In this document: positions 12,188 through 23,966 of the stretch, in pieces | Position numbering within the stretch: position 1 is the first letter of the stretch | How the letters are laid out: every line of letters starts with the position of its first letter | Assembly: GCA_014904845.1 (NCBI GenBank) | Contig: MU119576.1 | Location: 1-43,391 of the forward strand | Direction: 5' to 3' | From: Acephala macrosclerotiorum | Taxonomy: Eukaryota > Ascomycota > Leotiomycetes > Helotiales > Mollisiaceae | Length of the DNA stretch: 43,391 bases | Notes under the pieces: model-generated | Database searches by the model: none | The model's input: only the letters and a program-made list of their open reading frames with translations | What the model was told of the DNA's origin: nothing | Position numbers and translations under genes: made by a program

Positions 12188-15100
12188 AAATTTTTTTTAA
12201 TTTTTTACGATTATAATATAACGAAATAAAATTTTATTATAATAATAATAAAATCGATAACGACGACAATAAAATCGTAAATAATTTTAATTGTAAATTG
12301 ATTACGAAAATTAAAAATTGAAAAAAAAATAATTAATAATTAATTTTAAATAAAACGAAAATTTTTTTAATAAAAATAAAATTGCGAAAAAATAAATAAA
12401 TAAACGAAACTATAAATAATAAATAGATTTAAAATAAATTGAAAAAAATTAATCAGAAAATTTTTTTTTAATCGTTATAATTAATTTTTAAAGAATTATA
12501 AAATTCGAAAAATCGTAATCTTAATAGAAAAAAAAATTAATATTGAAATTAAAATTAATTAAATTATTATATTAATAAAAAAAGAAAATAACGAAAAAAA
12601 TAAATAAAAATTTAATTATATATAATAATATAAATTATTAAACGTTATATTATTATCAAAAAAAAAAAATTTATTCGATAATATTTAAAAATATAATTTT
12701 TTTTATTAATTATAAATAAAATAATTTTATACGTTATATATTTTAATAATTACACGATTAAAAAAATTAAAATTTATATTAATCGTATAAATTATTTTAT
12801 AATAATTTTTTAATTATAATATTATTAATAATAAAATTATACGATTTTTTTAAAAAAATATCGAATAATATTCGAAAATTTTTAAAATCTCGATTATTAA
12901 TATCGATTTATTTTCGTACAATAATTAAACTAATAATATTAAATTTTACAAATAAAAATAAATTTATATTTTAATTATTTAATTTTAATTTTTTTTATCG
13001 TATTTTTTTTCTTTTTTTTCTATTAATTTATTATTTTTTTTATTACGTTTCAAGCGATTTTTTTTAATAAACAATTGTTTATTTATTGAAAATTTATTTA
13101 ATATTTTTATTAAATAATTATTTAATTAAAAAACGATCGACGTTTATATTCGCGTTTTTATTAAAAAAATAACGAACGTACAAAATATTATATTTATATA
13201 AATATTAATAATAATAAAAAAAAATTAAATAAAAACAAAAAAAAAAAATTTCGTATAATCGTACGATTCGATAAACGATTAAATATAATATTAAAACGAT
13301 TCGAAAAACGATTAAATTAAATATTATAATCGTTTAAAAATATAACGAAAATTTTAATAAATTATAATAATATTTTTACTCGTTTTTAAAAAATAAATAC
13401 TCGATTAAATACAATTAAAACGCGTTTAAATACTTTAAAAAAAAATTAATAAATCGTTGAAATACGTTTAAATATTATAAAAAAAAATTAATAATAAAAT
13501 AAACTTCGAATAAATATTTTATATTTTACTCTTTTTCAATTTGCTTTTTTTAATTTTAATTTAATATTTATTTAAACGTTATAATAGTTTTATACAAAAT
13601 TTTAATAATAAATTTTTTTATAATTAATTAAAAATACAATTTATATTATTAATTTATATAAATACTTATATACGTATTATCGGATTTTTTAAATTAATAT
13701 ATAATTTCGATAATTTGAATAAAAAATATACTCGATTTATTAAAATAAAATCAATTATTAATTTTTTTAAATAACGTTTTTATATAATTTTTTTTATAAA
13801 TTAACGTTATAAATTACGATCGCAAATTTAAAAATATAAAAAAACGAATATTATTTCGAAAAGTAATTAATTTAATTTAATAAAAACGTTATATTTTATA
13901 AACGTTTACGTCGAATTTTGATCGAAATTTAATATTATAAATATTAATTTATAATAAATTCGAGTATATTTTTATAAATATTATAATTGATTAAATAGTT
14001 TTTATTGAAATCGAAAATACTTATTATTGTTTTTATATTTTATAGAAATAAATTAATTATTAATTATTAATATTATTATAAAATATACGAAAAATAATTA
14101 TTATAATAAAATATAATAAGAATATTATTAGTAATTTATTAATAATATCGAATTAATTAATTAAATATTAATAATATTTAATTGATAAACGATTAATATA
14201 TTATTAGTATTATTAGTATATTCGTTTAAATATAAAATTCCTAGTAAAAAATATTTTTTTCAATATAATAATTTATATAATTTTTTTTATTTTTTATATT
14301 TTTTAAAAATTTAAACTTTGAAATTAATTAATAAATTTAAAATTATTAAAATATTAAAATCGTTTTTTATTATTAACGCGTTATTAATTTATTGTTTAAT
14401 TTGTATATAATAAAATTCGTTTATTATTTTATAAATCGCGATTATTTTTTTTATTATTATTGATATAAAAATATTTATATTAAAAATTTTAAAATATATT
14501 TTAAATACTAATAAAATTAATACAACTTTTTTCGATTTTATTAAATCGTTATAAACTTTTATTACTATTTATAATATTTGCTTTTTTATAATATATTTTA
14601 CTATTTTTTTCAATATAATCATATAAACTCGTCGTAATAAAATATAATATTATTTAATTTTTTTAATAAAATTATATATTTTTATTAAAAAAAAATTTAT
14701 TTTTATTATTACAATTTTTATTTATTATTTAAATTCCGCGAACGTAAAATTTTTTTTAATATTATAAATTAAAACTTTTAGTGATTTTAAATACGTATTA
14801 ATTTAATATTTTTTAATTACATTTTATATAAATCGTATAAATATTTTTATAACGAATTATACGTTTTAAAATTTTATAATAAAATTTATAAATTATAAAA
14901 TCGCGTTACTATTTAAATATATAATATTAATAATTATAAAATAATTAAACTCGTAATCGTTTTAATAATTTCGCGTTTATTTAATAATAATAATAAAACT
15001 TATTAATTTATTTTAATTATTAAAATATAAAAATTTTATATTTAATTTTATTAAAAATATTTACAAATCGTCGTATTAATAAATATTTAAATTTTTTATA

Positions 15101-15518
15101 TACGCATTATAAATTTATATTTATTAAATAATATTAAATAAAAACTTTTTTTAATTTTATTAATAAAATTTATAAATATTTTTATTTATATATAATTAAT
15201 ACGATTATATTATTATTATATTTTTTTATACGATTTTTTACGTTATTAAATTAAATTTTAAATTTATTTATATTTTTTAAAAATAATAAAAATAATATAT
15301 TATAAAATACAACGTAAAAAATAACGTTTTTAATAAAAATATAAATTTTAATCGTATTTTCAATTTTTATATTATTTATTTCGAATTAAATTTTTTTCTC
15401 GCGATTTAAAATATTAAATTTAATTCGTAAATCGATTTTTTATAAAATTATAAATTAATCGTATTTTATAATTAATATAATAATTACGTTTATATTTAAT
15501 AATATATTTTAAAAAAAT

Positions 15519-15582
15519 TTTATAGTATATTTATTCGTAAATTAAAATTTTTTTTATAGTATATTTATTTGTAAATTAAAAA
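15519..15582 (+). repeat. Short tandem duplication (period 35)
   Basis: A 29-bp unit (TTTATAGTATATTTATTCGT then AAATTAAAA) occurs at 15519-15547 and again at 15554-15582 with a single C/T difference (TTCGT against TTTGT). The near identity in a heavily mutated block suggests the duplication is younger than most of the decay around it. Confidence 0.5.
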
Positions 15583-18500
15583 AAAAAAATTTAATTTAAA
15601 TTTTTTTTAATTAAACGAAATACGTTATTTTTAATTAATAAATATTATATTTTTTAATTATTTAATTTCGTAATTAATTTTTCGATATTAATATATTTTA
15701 TAATAAAAAAACTAATTTTTATATACTTTTTATTATTTTCGTTTTATTTTTTAAAATTAAATTTTTTTATATTTAAAATAAAAATATTAAAAATATTTAT
15801 TTTATTTTCGTTTTCGAATTTTTTTATTTTTTTTTTATAAATTAAAAAAGTTTAATAATTTATTATAAAAACGTATTTTTTATATCGAAAATAAATTTCG
15901 TTTTTAAATTTTTTATATATTTATTTTTTTTTTTTTAAAAAGTATTTTATAAATTAATAATTTATTTTTTTATAAATATAATACTTTTTTTTTTCGAATA
16001 ATTATTTTAATTATATTTATCGTATTTTTAATTTTTATAATTATAATTATATTTATTTTAATCGCGTTTATTATTACGATTTTTATTTATTTCGTATTTA
16101 TTATATTTATAATTAATAAAATAAATACTAAAATTTAATTATTTTATATTTCGTTTTTTTTTAATTAATTAAATAATATAATTAAAAACGTTTTTTCGTA
16201 TATATTTCGCGTAATATTTATATTATTATAATAAACTCGAAACAATTTTAATTTCTTATTAAAAAAATCGTAAATTGCTTTTTTATATTTATTATTATTA
16301 TTAAAATAAAAAAATTTTAAATTTCATTTTTTTATTTTTATTCGAAATTTTAAATTTTTTTTTTTTATATCGTACGATTAATATTTATTATAAATCTCTC
16401 GTTACAAATAATTAGTTTTTTAAGATTTATAATCGTTTTATTATATTTTAAAAAATTAAAAAGTTTATTATTATAATAAGTTTAATTCTAATTAATTTTT
16501 TTATTTTCATTATAAATAATATTATATTTAATCGAGAATTTATTTGTAATATTAATTTTTTATTATTTTTAATTGAATAAATAATCTTTTTTCAAATATT
16601 ATCGTTTTAAATCGATTTATTTTATTATAAATTATAATATTACGTTTGTTTTTTATTTTATTAAAATCTTCGACGATATTTTCAAGTTTTTAAAATAACG
16701 ATCTCGAAAATACGTATATTTTATTCTTATTTCGAAATATTTTTTATTATAATTTTTAATTTATATTTAAAGTTTTTAAAATTATTTTCTCGTTTTTTCG
16801 AATCGATATTTATTAAATTTTTTACGAATTTAATTATCGAATAATAAATATTTTTTATTTAAATTTTTATTATATATTTATTTTAAATTTTAATTTATAA
16901 AATTTATTTGAAATAATTAAATTTAATCGTAATTAATTTTTAAAATTAAATCGAAAATTAAATTTTTTTTTTTATTTATTATTATATTTTTATATTTAAT
17001 TAAATTATATATTATTATTATTTTTAAATAAAAATTTCAATTTATTCGTTTAATTGTTTATATAATATATAAACGTTATTTTCTTTGAAATAATTTTTTA
17101 AATAAATAATTTTATTATTAATAATTATTTTAAAATATATTATTTTTTAATTTTTAAAATTATTTATATAAAAATCTTATAAAATAATATTTTTATATTC
17201 GAATTTTTTAAATATTTCGAATTTATATAAAATAAATTTATTTCTAATAAATTTATTTAAATTTAATTTTTTAAAATCGATTTATTTTTCGTATTCGTTT
17301 TTATTATATATTTATTTAAATTAATTTTATTTAAAATAAAAAAAATTAAAATAAATATTTATAATCTTTCGTATTCGTCGTTAAATAATAAAAAAATATT
17401 TAAAAAAAATAAATCGTTTTTCGAATAAATTTTATTTTTATTTTAAATATTAATTTTTATTATTTTAAAATATTAATTTATATTCGATAAATTTATTTAT
17501 TTTAATATAAATTTATTTATTTATATATAAAATATAAATAAAAATTTAAATTAATCGCAATTTAAATACGTTTCAAATAATATAAAAATTTATTATTTTT
17601 TAAAAAAAAACGTAATATATAATATTTTTTATCGTTTTAATCATCGATTTAAAAAAAATAAAATTTTTATAATCGATTTTTTTATTGTACGTAATAAACG
17701 TAAATTAAAAAAATGTAATTAAAATTCTAATAATTATTTTTTTAAATTTTTAATATTGTATATAAAAATTTTTAAATATCGAAAAAAATATAAAATATAA
17801 AATTTTTAAATATTAAAAAAATTACATTTTTTTAAGTAAAATTTTTTTAATACTTATTCGTAAAATTTTTTAAATATCGAAAAAAAATTAAATATATATT
17901 TTTTTATATAAAAACTTTTTTTAATTTAAATTTTATTATTTTATATTTAATTAATAAAATTAAATATTAATTAATATTAGTAATATTAAAATATTCGAAT
18001 ATATTAATATATTATATTTAATTATCGTAATTTTTACGTATTAAATATAAAAATTATTAATTATTTAAAAAATTAAATTTAAAATTAAAAATATTAATAT
18101 ATTTTTAAATTTTATATTAATTTTTTTTTAATTAAAATACGTAATAAACACGTATATATATCTCGATACTAATTTTAATTAAATCGTTTTAAAAATTTTA
18201 TATTCGAAAATCGATCGATAAAAAATCAATTTATTTTTATTTTTAATATTTTTACGATTTATTCGTTTAATCAATAATTATTTAATTAATTTTAAATTTA
18301 AATAAATCGTTTTAAAAATTTCGTATTTATATATTTATATTTCGAGAATTGAAAAAATCGATCTATAAATTAAAAAATAATCGCAGTAAATAATTGAAAA
18401 CTATTTGTATACGATTTAATTTAAAATTTAAAATTTAAATTATTTTAAAATTTTAATTTAAATCGTATTTTTTTTATTTTACTAATTATTTTATTAATTA

Positions 18501-18667
18501 AATTAATATTATAATAAATTTAAAATTATTTTACGTATTTATAAACTGTATAAAATTTTACTTAAAAATTAAAAATATTAAATACCAAATTATTTAATAT
18601 ATCCTTGGTTTAATCACGTGACTAGACTAGTCTTAATTCGGAACGACAACACTATATTTATAAATAT

Positions 18668-18815
18668 TCTATTTTTAGATGGGGCCCTATAGAGCTCCAT
18701 GGGTAGAGGACTAAAAATAGAACTCCACCCGTGGAAGACTCTTAAAAAAAACTCTACCCAGATCCACTCCATGGGGTGGAGTAGAAATGGGGCTCCACAC
18801 CCCATGGTTTTTTTG
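18668..18815. repeat. Self-complementary repeat at the AT/GC junction
   Basis: Contains several inverted pairs: TCTATTTTTAG (18668-18678) with CTAAAAATAGA (18711-18721), a perfect 11-bp pair; TGGGTAGAG (18700-18708) with CTCTACCCA (18752-18760); and CTCCACCC with GGGTGGAG nearby. Variants of the CTCCATGGGG motif recur up to 18807. It looks like a piece of a foldback/MITE-like or satellite sequence. It lies exactly where the GT8 pseudogene loses its 3' end, so its insertion or a rearrangement there probably truncated that gene. Confidence 0.6.
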
Positions 18816-18826
18816 CGAGCAGCCTA

Positions 18827-19498
18827 AGGAAGGTCTTTATGAGTGGGTTTGAATAGAGGAAGTGAAGCATGGCTTCCCATTGCTCTTCGTAGGGGGTGAA
18901 GATGAACATCCCACTGTTAAGCAGCGTATAGGTTCTCTTCCCATTCCCTGATGCTAGATCCGGAACGGACGTAGGTGCATCACCAGGTTTGAGACCGGTG
19001 TAAGCACAATTCTCCTTCACCCAATCATCCAGAGCCCAACTGTCTTTGTCGAGATTACAAACACAAGCATGGTTTGCTGCAATCAAATCCCATCTAGGTA
19101 GTTTATACTCGAATAGCTCATCTATGATTCGCATCACGAGTATATTAGCGTCGAGAAAGACGAGTTTCTCGTAGCCATGCCGATGGAGGGAGAAGACGCG
19201 GAGCTTGGTCTATGTGTCTTCGAACCGGGAGGTGATCAGTGACAAAGGCGTGTTTGAGGGTGGTGCTGAGAGTAGTGAGATGGGGAGGATGCATGCATTG
19301 ACGAGGGAGCATTCCCGCTCAAGTGTTGGTAGTAGAGACGCAGGGAAGGATGGTGTTGTGAGGATCAGAAGCGGGTATTTGGATTCATGGCGATAGAGGC
19401 TTGTAGGCGAGGAGGATGGCTCCTGGGAGATAGGTGGTGCGGGTTAGGAGGGTGACCCAGGCGAATGGAGGTGAGGGACGTTTCGGAATGCCGTTCAT
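18827..19498 (-). pseudogene. GT8 (glycogenin/galactinol-synthase-like) glycosyltransferase, decayed and truncated
   Basis: The frames add up to a fungal GT8 nucleotide-sugar transferase. The likely start is the Met at 19498, followed by AWVTLLTRTTYLPGAILLAY. After a frameshift near 19385-19420 comes a stretch ending TKLRVFSLHRHGYEKLVFLD, then MRIIDELFEY, then LLNSGMFIF, all typical GT8 blocks. Defects: the frameshift; a TAG stop at 19210-19212 where the family has Trp before TKLR; and the metal-binding DAD changed to DAN (codon AAT at 19144-19146). The 3' end is lost near 18827, where the self-complementary repeat begins. Both point lesions equal CpA-to-TpA on the plus strand. Not functional. 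Confidence 0.8.
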
Positions 19499-19843
19499 AT
19501 TATTAGTGTTGAGGTGCCAGAGGATTTCAACAGAGGACAAGCCTGGCGAGCCTGAAGAAGCACGCACTTTGTCGGCGTTCCTTCTTGTCGCCTGATGCAT
19601 GAGACATGGACGTTGGATTAGGAGGGTATGCGGCTTTCGAAGTCTTGTCGTCATGATCTAGGCTGCTTTTTTGACAGGCGACGACGGACTCAGCACTAGC
19701 AACCCCACCACAAGATGAACTTAGTCCTACGGCAATCGGTCAATCGAAATGCTTAAACTTGCGGAGGACAAATATGAGAGCGAGGTCAACGAAAAAGTGA
19801 ATATATGGGGGTATAAATTGTGTTAAAGCGTGATAAGATTGCA
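19499..19843. other. Intergenic, possible 5' remnant of the GT8 gene
   Basis: The minus-strand frame of the GT8 start remains open upstream to a Met at 19654, but that extension has no GT8 character. Nothing else is recognised before the 3' end of the next gene at 19844. Confidence 0.4.
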
Positions 19844-21127
19844 TCAAACGACCATGAGCAGGATGCCGACAATGAGACCGCCAAGCACTACCGAGCCCTT
19901 GTTCTCCCATCTCGCGCCATCACTTTTGGTCGTTGAAGCGGGAGCAACAGCTCCAGTCCCAGTACCTGTGGTCTTTGCAGTAGTTGTGGCCCCTGAACCA
20001 GTCTTTGCTGTCGCAGTCCCAGTGGCAGCGACATTTCCACCAGTGCCAGTGGATCCGGCAGTCGCAGTGACCACGGCAGAACCCGAGGCCCCAACTGATC
20101 CAGTCGCAGCACCAGCATCTGCATTGAAAGCAGCAGGCGTGATGACGCTCGAGTATCCTGGGAATAGCTTCAACGTATACGCAGGCGCGCCGAAGTCCGT
20201 GAAAGCGTTTCCAGGTAGATTCGACAAAGGCTCGTCACCTGGCTCGCCGGCAGGGAGGTTCAACGGGTTGGTGACCGTTCCGTGGAATGGGTATCCATAT
20301 TTCTGGACGCAGGTATCAGAGTTATTGTTCAGGATCGCGCAGTTATCCGTAGATTTCGAGATGAGATGTTGCGTGGTGGAAAGTTCTTGTGCGAATCCGA
20401 GAATCGAGAGATCAGATTTTGGACAGACATTTAAGATGCTGCAATGGGTCAGATGGTGTTTTGAAGATTGCAAAGGGGGCCACGTACTTGGAGACTGGGA
20501 ATGCGAACTCGCAACACCCGCATTCATGAAGGGCGTTCGCATCACCACTGGCGGCAACGTCGATACATGCATTGTTGAAGCTGATATAGGTCTTGTTCCC
20601 GTAGACATACCCGAGATTACAAGCTGGAGAAATAGTTAGAAAATGGGGTTCTCTTTAAGAGAGGAGAATTCTCACAGCAAGCGCCAACGGAGGCGGAATC
20701 TGGGGGAGGGTAAAAAGGGATGTTTCCATTTTGGACCAGATCGGTGCCATCGAAGTAACTTAGGGCCGTGAGCTGGTATTCGCAGGAGTAGACCTATTCG
20801 GAATCAGCTCTTATTCCTCCGAGGGCAGGCAGGACAACGTACCTGGTTCCAGCAGCTTTGAATCCAGCATCCCACATTGCTTGCCAGCCAAGCTCCATTG
20901 CATCCCAAGATACAGTCTGTGTATGCCTTTGTTCCCTTCACGGTGTTCGAATCGCAGAAAGCAGTGCAGGAAACAGCATTGCTGCTTTGGTTATCGTAGC
21001 AAGACAGAAAGCCTTTCGGATCAACGCAACCTTGGCCTGTGGGATTCCAGTTTCTTGTGTCACAAACGACGCTCGCAGGCCCGAAGCAGAGAACGAAAGC
21101 AGCAAGAGAAGACTTGGAGAAACCCAT
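19844..21127 (-). CDS. GPI-anchored Cys-rich secreted protein (377 aa)
   Basis: Four exons (21127-20843, 20793-20676, 20623-20488, 20438-19844) joined by three introns of 49, 52 and 49 bp with GT-AG ends give an open 377-residue protein. The start chosen is the second in-frame Met, MGFSKSS, because it opens directly into a signal peptide (LAAFVLCFGPASVVC); an upstream Met at 21178 would add 17 charged residues. The N-terminal 200 residues are rich in Cys (for example CNGAWL, CGCCEF), suggesting a disulfide-bonded extracellular fold. Residues about 260-355 are Ala/Gly/Thr/Ser-rich, a typical wall-spanning stalk. The C-terminus GSVVLGGLIVGILLMVV is a hydrophobic GPI-attachment tail. I do not recognise the Cys-rich domain. 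Likely a cell-surface protein; function unknown. Confidence 0.8.
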
Positions 21128-22742
21128 GGCTATCAAAGAAGAGTAGATCTTAACTTTTGAGACCCGAAAGTTTCCCAAACTACGACGCGCCCTGGTGTAT
21201 TTCTACCTCGAATTAGGGTACAACGAGGCTGCAACCCCTCGAGCGCGTTACACCAAAAAAGAAACAACAACCAATAAGCCCCGTATTTTCAGCCTCATTT
21301 TAATAGTTTCTTCTTACATACCCCTTAATATAGGATCTCGTCGCAAATTTCCACTTATCGGACGATAGAAAGACTGGCAAGGCGGACTTCAAGATGCCGC
21401 ATCGTGACTTGGCAAAAAGGCGCGACCCATAGAATCCATTGCTTGACAAAGCTTGAAATTTAAGCTTAATGTATGATTGGAAGATTCGGTTTCGTTGACC
21501 AGATTAAGATATCTTGACACGGCTTGATTCAGACCCTGATGCATGAAATTGGGTGCGGCTGAGGAAGAAGCTGAAAGGGGGTCCTCGAGCCGGGTTTGCA
21601 GCGCACCGACCAAGTCTCGTAAGTCGCGATGCACGAAGGGGGTCGAGCCTAGATTGTGATGGAAATTTTACATGTTTGAAATCATCATGGTGCTTCTCAC
21701 TTGAGATGTGAAGAAGATGCGAGGAGAAGAGGAAAACAAGAGGAAGTGAGAGTTGTTTTTGAGGGCAGTAGACTAGTCCGTTTGCGGTTAGCCACTGAAC
21801 TCCACAGCTAAAGGATCGAAGCAGACCAAACATTACCAGAATACGGACAAATACCACCTTCACCCTCGACCTCCAGCTGCAAGAAAGCTATGCCTTGCTA
21901 TCAATCAAAACCTTGCACCATGCCCTGGAAGTTTAGACAACAATAAAACGAGCAGAGGGAGGGCATCGATGGGAATCAACCAGTCCAGTAGCAACAAATT
22001 ACAGACAACGCAGTGCATATTTACTCCTCAAGCACCTATACGCCAGGGACGGTTCTATGAAGCCTTGCTACGAAACTCATGGTCATCTGGTGACATTCGG
22101 GCAAAGTAGCTACCTCGATTCCTAATTCTGCCTATGCGAGCTCTTGTTGTTCAGCCCAGGCAACACTCCGACGAGATAAATGGCGGTGACAGAAGAAGTC
22201 TACATCTGCAGATTGAAGATACACCGATGGGGTTGGGATGGGTGATCGAATGTGCCAAAACGGAAACAATGACCTCCTAGACTTGGGTTTAGGGGGGGGG
22301 CAGCTTCGAAGAGAATGGAGGTTAGTTGGCGAACCAAAAGGATGCGATGGACCTCGACACCCGCAACAGCCTTGCAGACAAATTTGATATCCCCGTCAGT
22401 GTGGCAGGAAAGGATCTGGGTGTTTTGGACGAGGCCGATATGGAATGGCAAGGCCGTCTTTGTTCGGGTTAAATTGGGCTTGGAACACCCCAATAGCCAC
22501 ACCGGACGCGCTTTTCTGTTTCTGGTACTGTGATGGGCTTCATTTCCTCCCATCAATCGGAAAGCCTTGATGCTAAAATATTCCATCCCGTATCGCGTGT
22601 TCTAGCTCGGCGCATTCTGTACAGTCGAAAGCTCGACAACTCAAAAGTCATTCCTTACAAATCTCTCCTATTTATCACGCGCGGTTGCAATGGTAGCCAA
22701 AACGGACAAGTATCGCAGGCACCGAAGCTCTGGCTCTCCTGC
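21128..22742. other. Intergenic region, no gene recognised
   Basis: About 1.6 kb between the GPI-protein start and the MITE. Open frames of up to 128 codons exist on both strands but overlap one another, lack motifs or splice logic, and look like chance. The first part must contain the promoter of the GPI-protein gene. A G-run lies near 22292-22300. Confidence 0.5.
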
Positions 22743-22747
22743 CTTGA

Positions 22748-22998
22748 CACACGCCTCCGTTTAGTCGTGATACACTAAAATGATACCTTCACCCACCGCG
22801 AGCATAATAGATTGACGATAAATGGGTTTCAAGCAAAACTTGGAGAAATGATAAAGATCCTTCTATTTTATTCATTTGAAAAGTATCAAAGGTTTGCATA
22901 AGCTTTGCGTATGTCCTAGATAGATTTGAAAAAGGAGTGTTTTTAATGTTCTAGCGATTTTCGGCTGTGCATGTATCACGACTAAACGGAGGCGCGTG
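22748..22998. mobile_element. MITE with 27-bp TIRs and 5-bp target duplication
   Basis: The left terminal inverted repeat (22748-22774) begins CACACGCCTCCG. The right one (22972-22998), read in reverse complement, begins CACGCGCCTCCG. The two differ at a single position in 27. Directly outside them lies the same pentamer CTTGA (22743-22747 and 22999-23003), a target-site duplication. The 197-bp core is AT-rich and has no coding capacity. Total 251 bp fits a miniature inverted-repeat transposable element moved by a transposase encoded elsewhere. The superfamily is unclear: the 5-bp duplication excludes the standard TA of Tc1/mariner and 8 bp of hAT. Confidence 0.88.
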
Positions 22999-23168
22999 CT
23001 TGAGTTTTCAATTCGAGCTTCCTTTTCCTCTCACCGGTGCGGTATGATGCGGTATGACTCATCAACCAGAAGTGGGACTTCTCTGTTAGAGATCGAAGGT
23101 TCAGAAATGAGGGACCATATATCTTTACGTTAGGTCCCATTCACGTTCCACCAGCACGCACAACCACA

Positions 23169-23966
23169 ATGTCATCAATTGTTCCTGATGCCACGAAGCT
23201 CCCAGTCCTAGGAGACTCTTCAGCCGCACCACCACCCAAATTCATCCTCCGACCTTTGCGATTCTCCGACATCTCGACTCTAGCAGCCCAAACTTCGAGG
23301 GCGCACAATGGAAACCCAGTCAATCATTACCTGGCTCCGCGGTTAGAGCTGTATCCAGGTGACCACATTCGTACTTTCCGTCAGTCGATTTGGCGCAGAG
23401 CTGTTAATGTTCGAACTATAAGTCTGGTTGCATGCTTGGCCTCCGATCCAGACAAACCTATCGGTTACTGTCAACACACCCGTTTGGGAGACGATGACGG
23501 AGCGAAAAATCAGATTCAACGCACAGGAAGATTGAACCGATGTTTCTTGTTTATTCTGTCATGGATCATTTGGGTACTCTTCTCTACCGAGAACTGGCTA
23601 TGGCCGGATCGCTCCTGCGACGAAGACGCGCGCAAGGTATTCACAGAATCAATCGCTGCAGACAGCAAGAAGTATTGGAAACCCCATCCAGAACGAAGTA
23701 ACAGGTGGCATGTTGGAACCCTTATCGTGGACCCGAAATGGCAAGGGAAAGGCATTGGGAGACTTCTGCTTCAGGAAGCTCTATCTCTAGCACAGGAAGA
23801 ACGCGTCATTGTGGGACTTTCTGCCAGTCCCGCTGGGGAAAAGCTATATCGAAGGATGGGATTTCAGTTGCTAGGAGATTTCACCTTCAGAATTGCTGGT
23901 GATGTGGGAGGAGGTATTATGATCTGGTATCCTGAAGGCATGGAAGAAACGAGCAAGCCGAAGTAG
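23169..23966 (+). CDS. GNAT-family N-acetyltransferase (265 aa)
   Basis: Intronless open frame of 265 codons. The acetyl-CoA-binding motif A is plain at about residues 180-202: HVGTLIVDPKWQGKGIG followed by a helix with LLLQEAL, where QGKGIG matches the Q/RxxGxG/A pyrophosphate loop. Motif B follows, with LSASPAGEKLYRRMGF, a block common in fungal GNATs. The N-terminal 25 residues are Pro/Ala-rich and probably disordered, followed by FILRPLRFSDI, the usual beta1 start of the fold. A hydrophobic stretch near 125-140 (CFLFILSWIIWVLF) lies in the variable insert. The substrate cannot be told from sequence; small-molecule or protein N-acetylation are both possible. It stands alone, next to the MITE that ends 171 bp upstream of the ATG. 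Confidence 0.9.
   Translation: MSSIVPDATKLPVLGDSSAAPPPKFILRPLRFSDISTLAAQTSRAHNGNPVNHYLAPRLELYPGDHIRTFRQSIWRRAVNVRTISLVACLASDPDKPIGYCQHTRLGDDDGAKNQIQRTGRLNRCFLFILSWIIWVLFSTENWLWPDRSCDEDARKVFTESIAADSKKYWKPHPERSNRWHVGTLIVDPKWQGKGIGRLLLQEALSLAQEERVIVGLSASPAGEKLYRRMGFQLLGDFTFRIAGDVGGGIMIWYPEGMEETSKPK

Larger units (their letters stand above)
9687..18599. repeat. AT-rich RIP-degraded block, right part
   Basis: Nearly 9 kb of A/T sequence, with remaining C and G mostly in CpG. In 9721-9840, for example, all five C and all five G are in CpG. No LTR pair, terminal inverted repeat or protein motif could be recognised, apart from small internal repeats listed separately. It is presumably several old RIP-inactivated transposons. 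Base composition changes abruptly at about 18600-18660, where ordinary GC content begins. Confidence 0.8.

Noticed and set aside
1..18600. Possibility that the AT-rich block is a centromere
   Set aside because: The telomere lies about 25 kb away and the block contains a recognisable RIPed retrotransposon; a subtelomeric RIP isochore explains it more simply.
19830..20639. 269-codon plus-strand frame rich in Pro/Val/Ala
   Set aside because: Shadow of the repetitive stalk region of the GPI-anchored protein encoded on the minus strand; it crosses that gene's introns without splice logic.
21504..21863. 119-codon minus-strand frame starting with a hydrophobic stretch
   Set aside because: The start looks like a signal peptide but the rest has no domain, no intron logic, and overlaps another equally good frame; probably chance.
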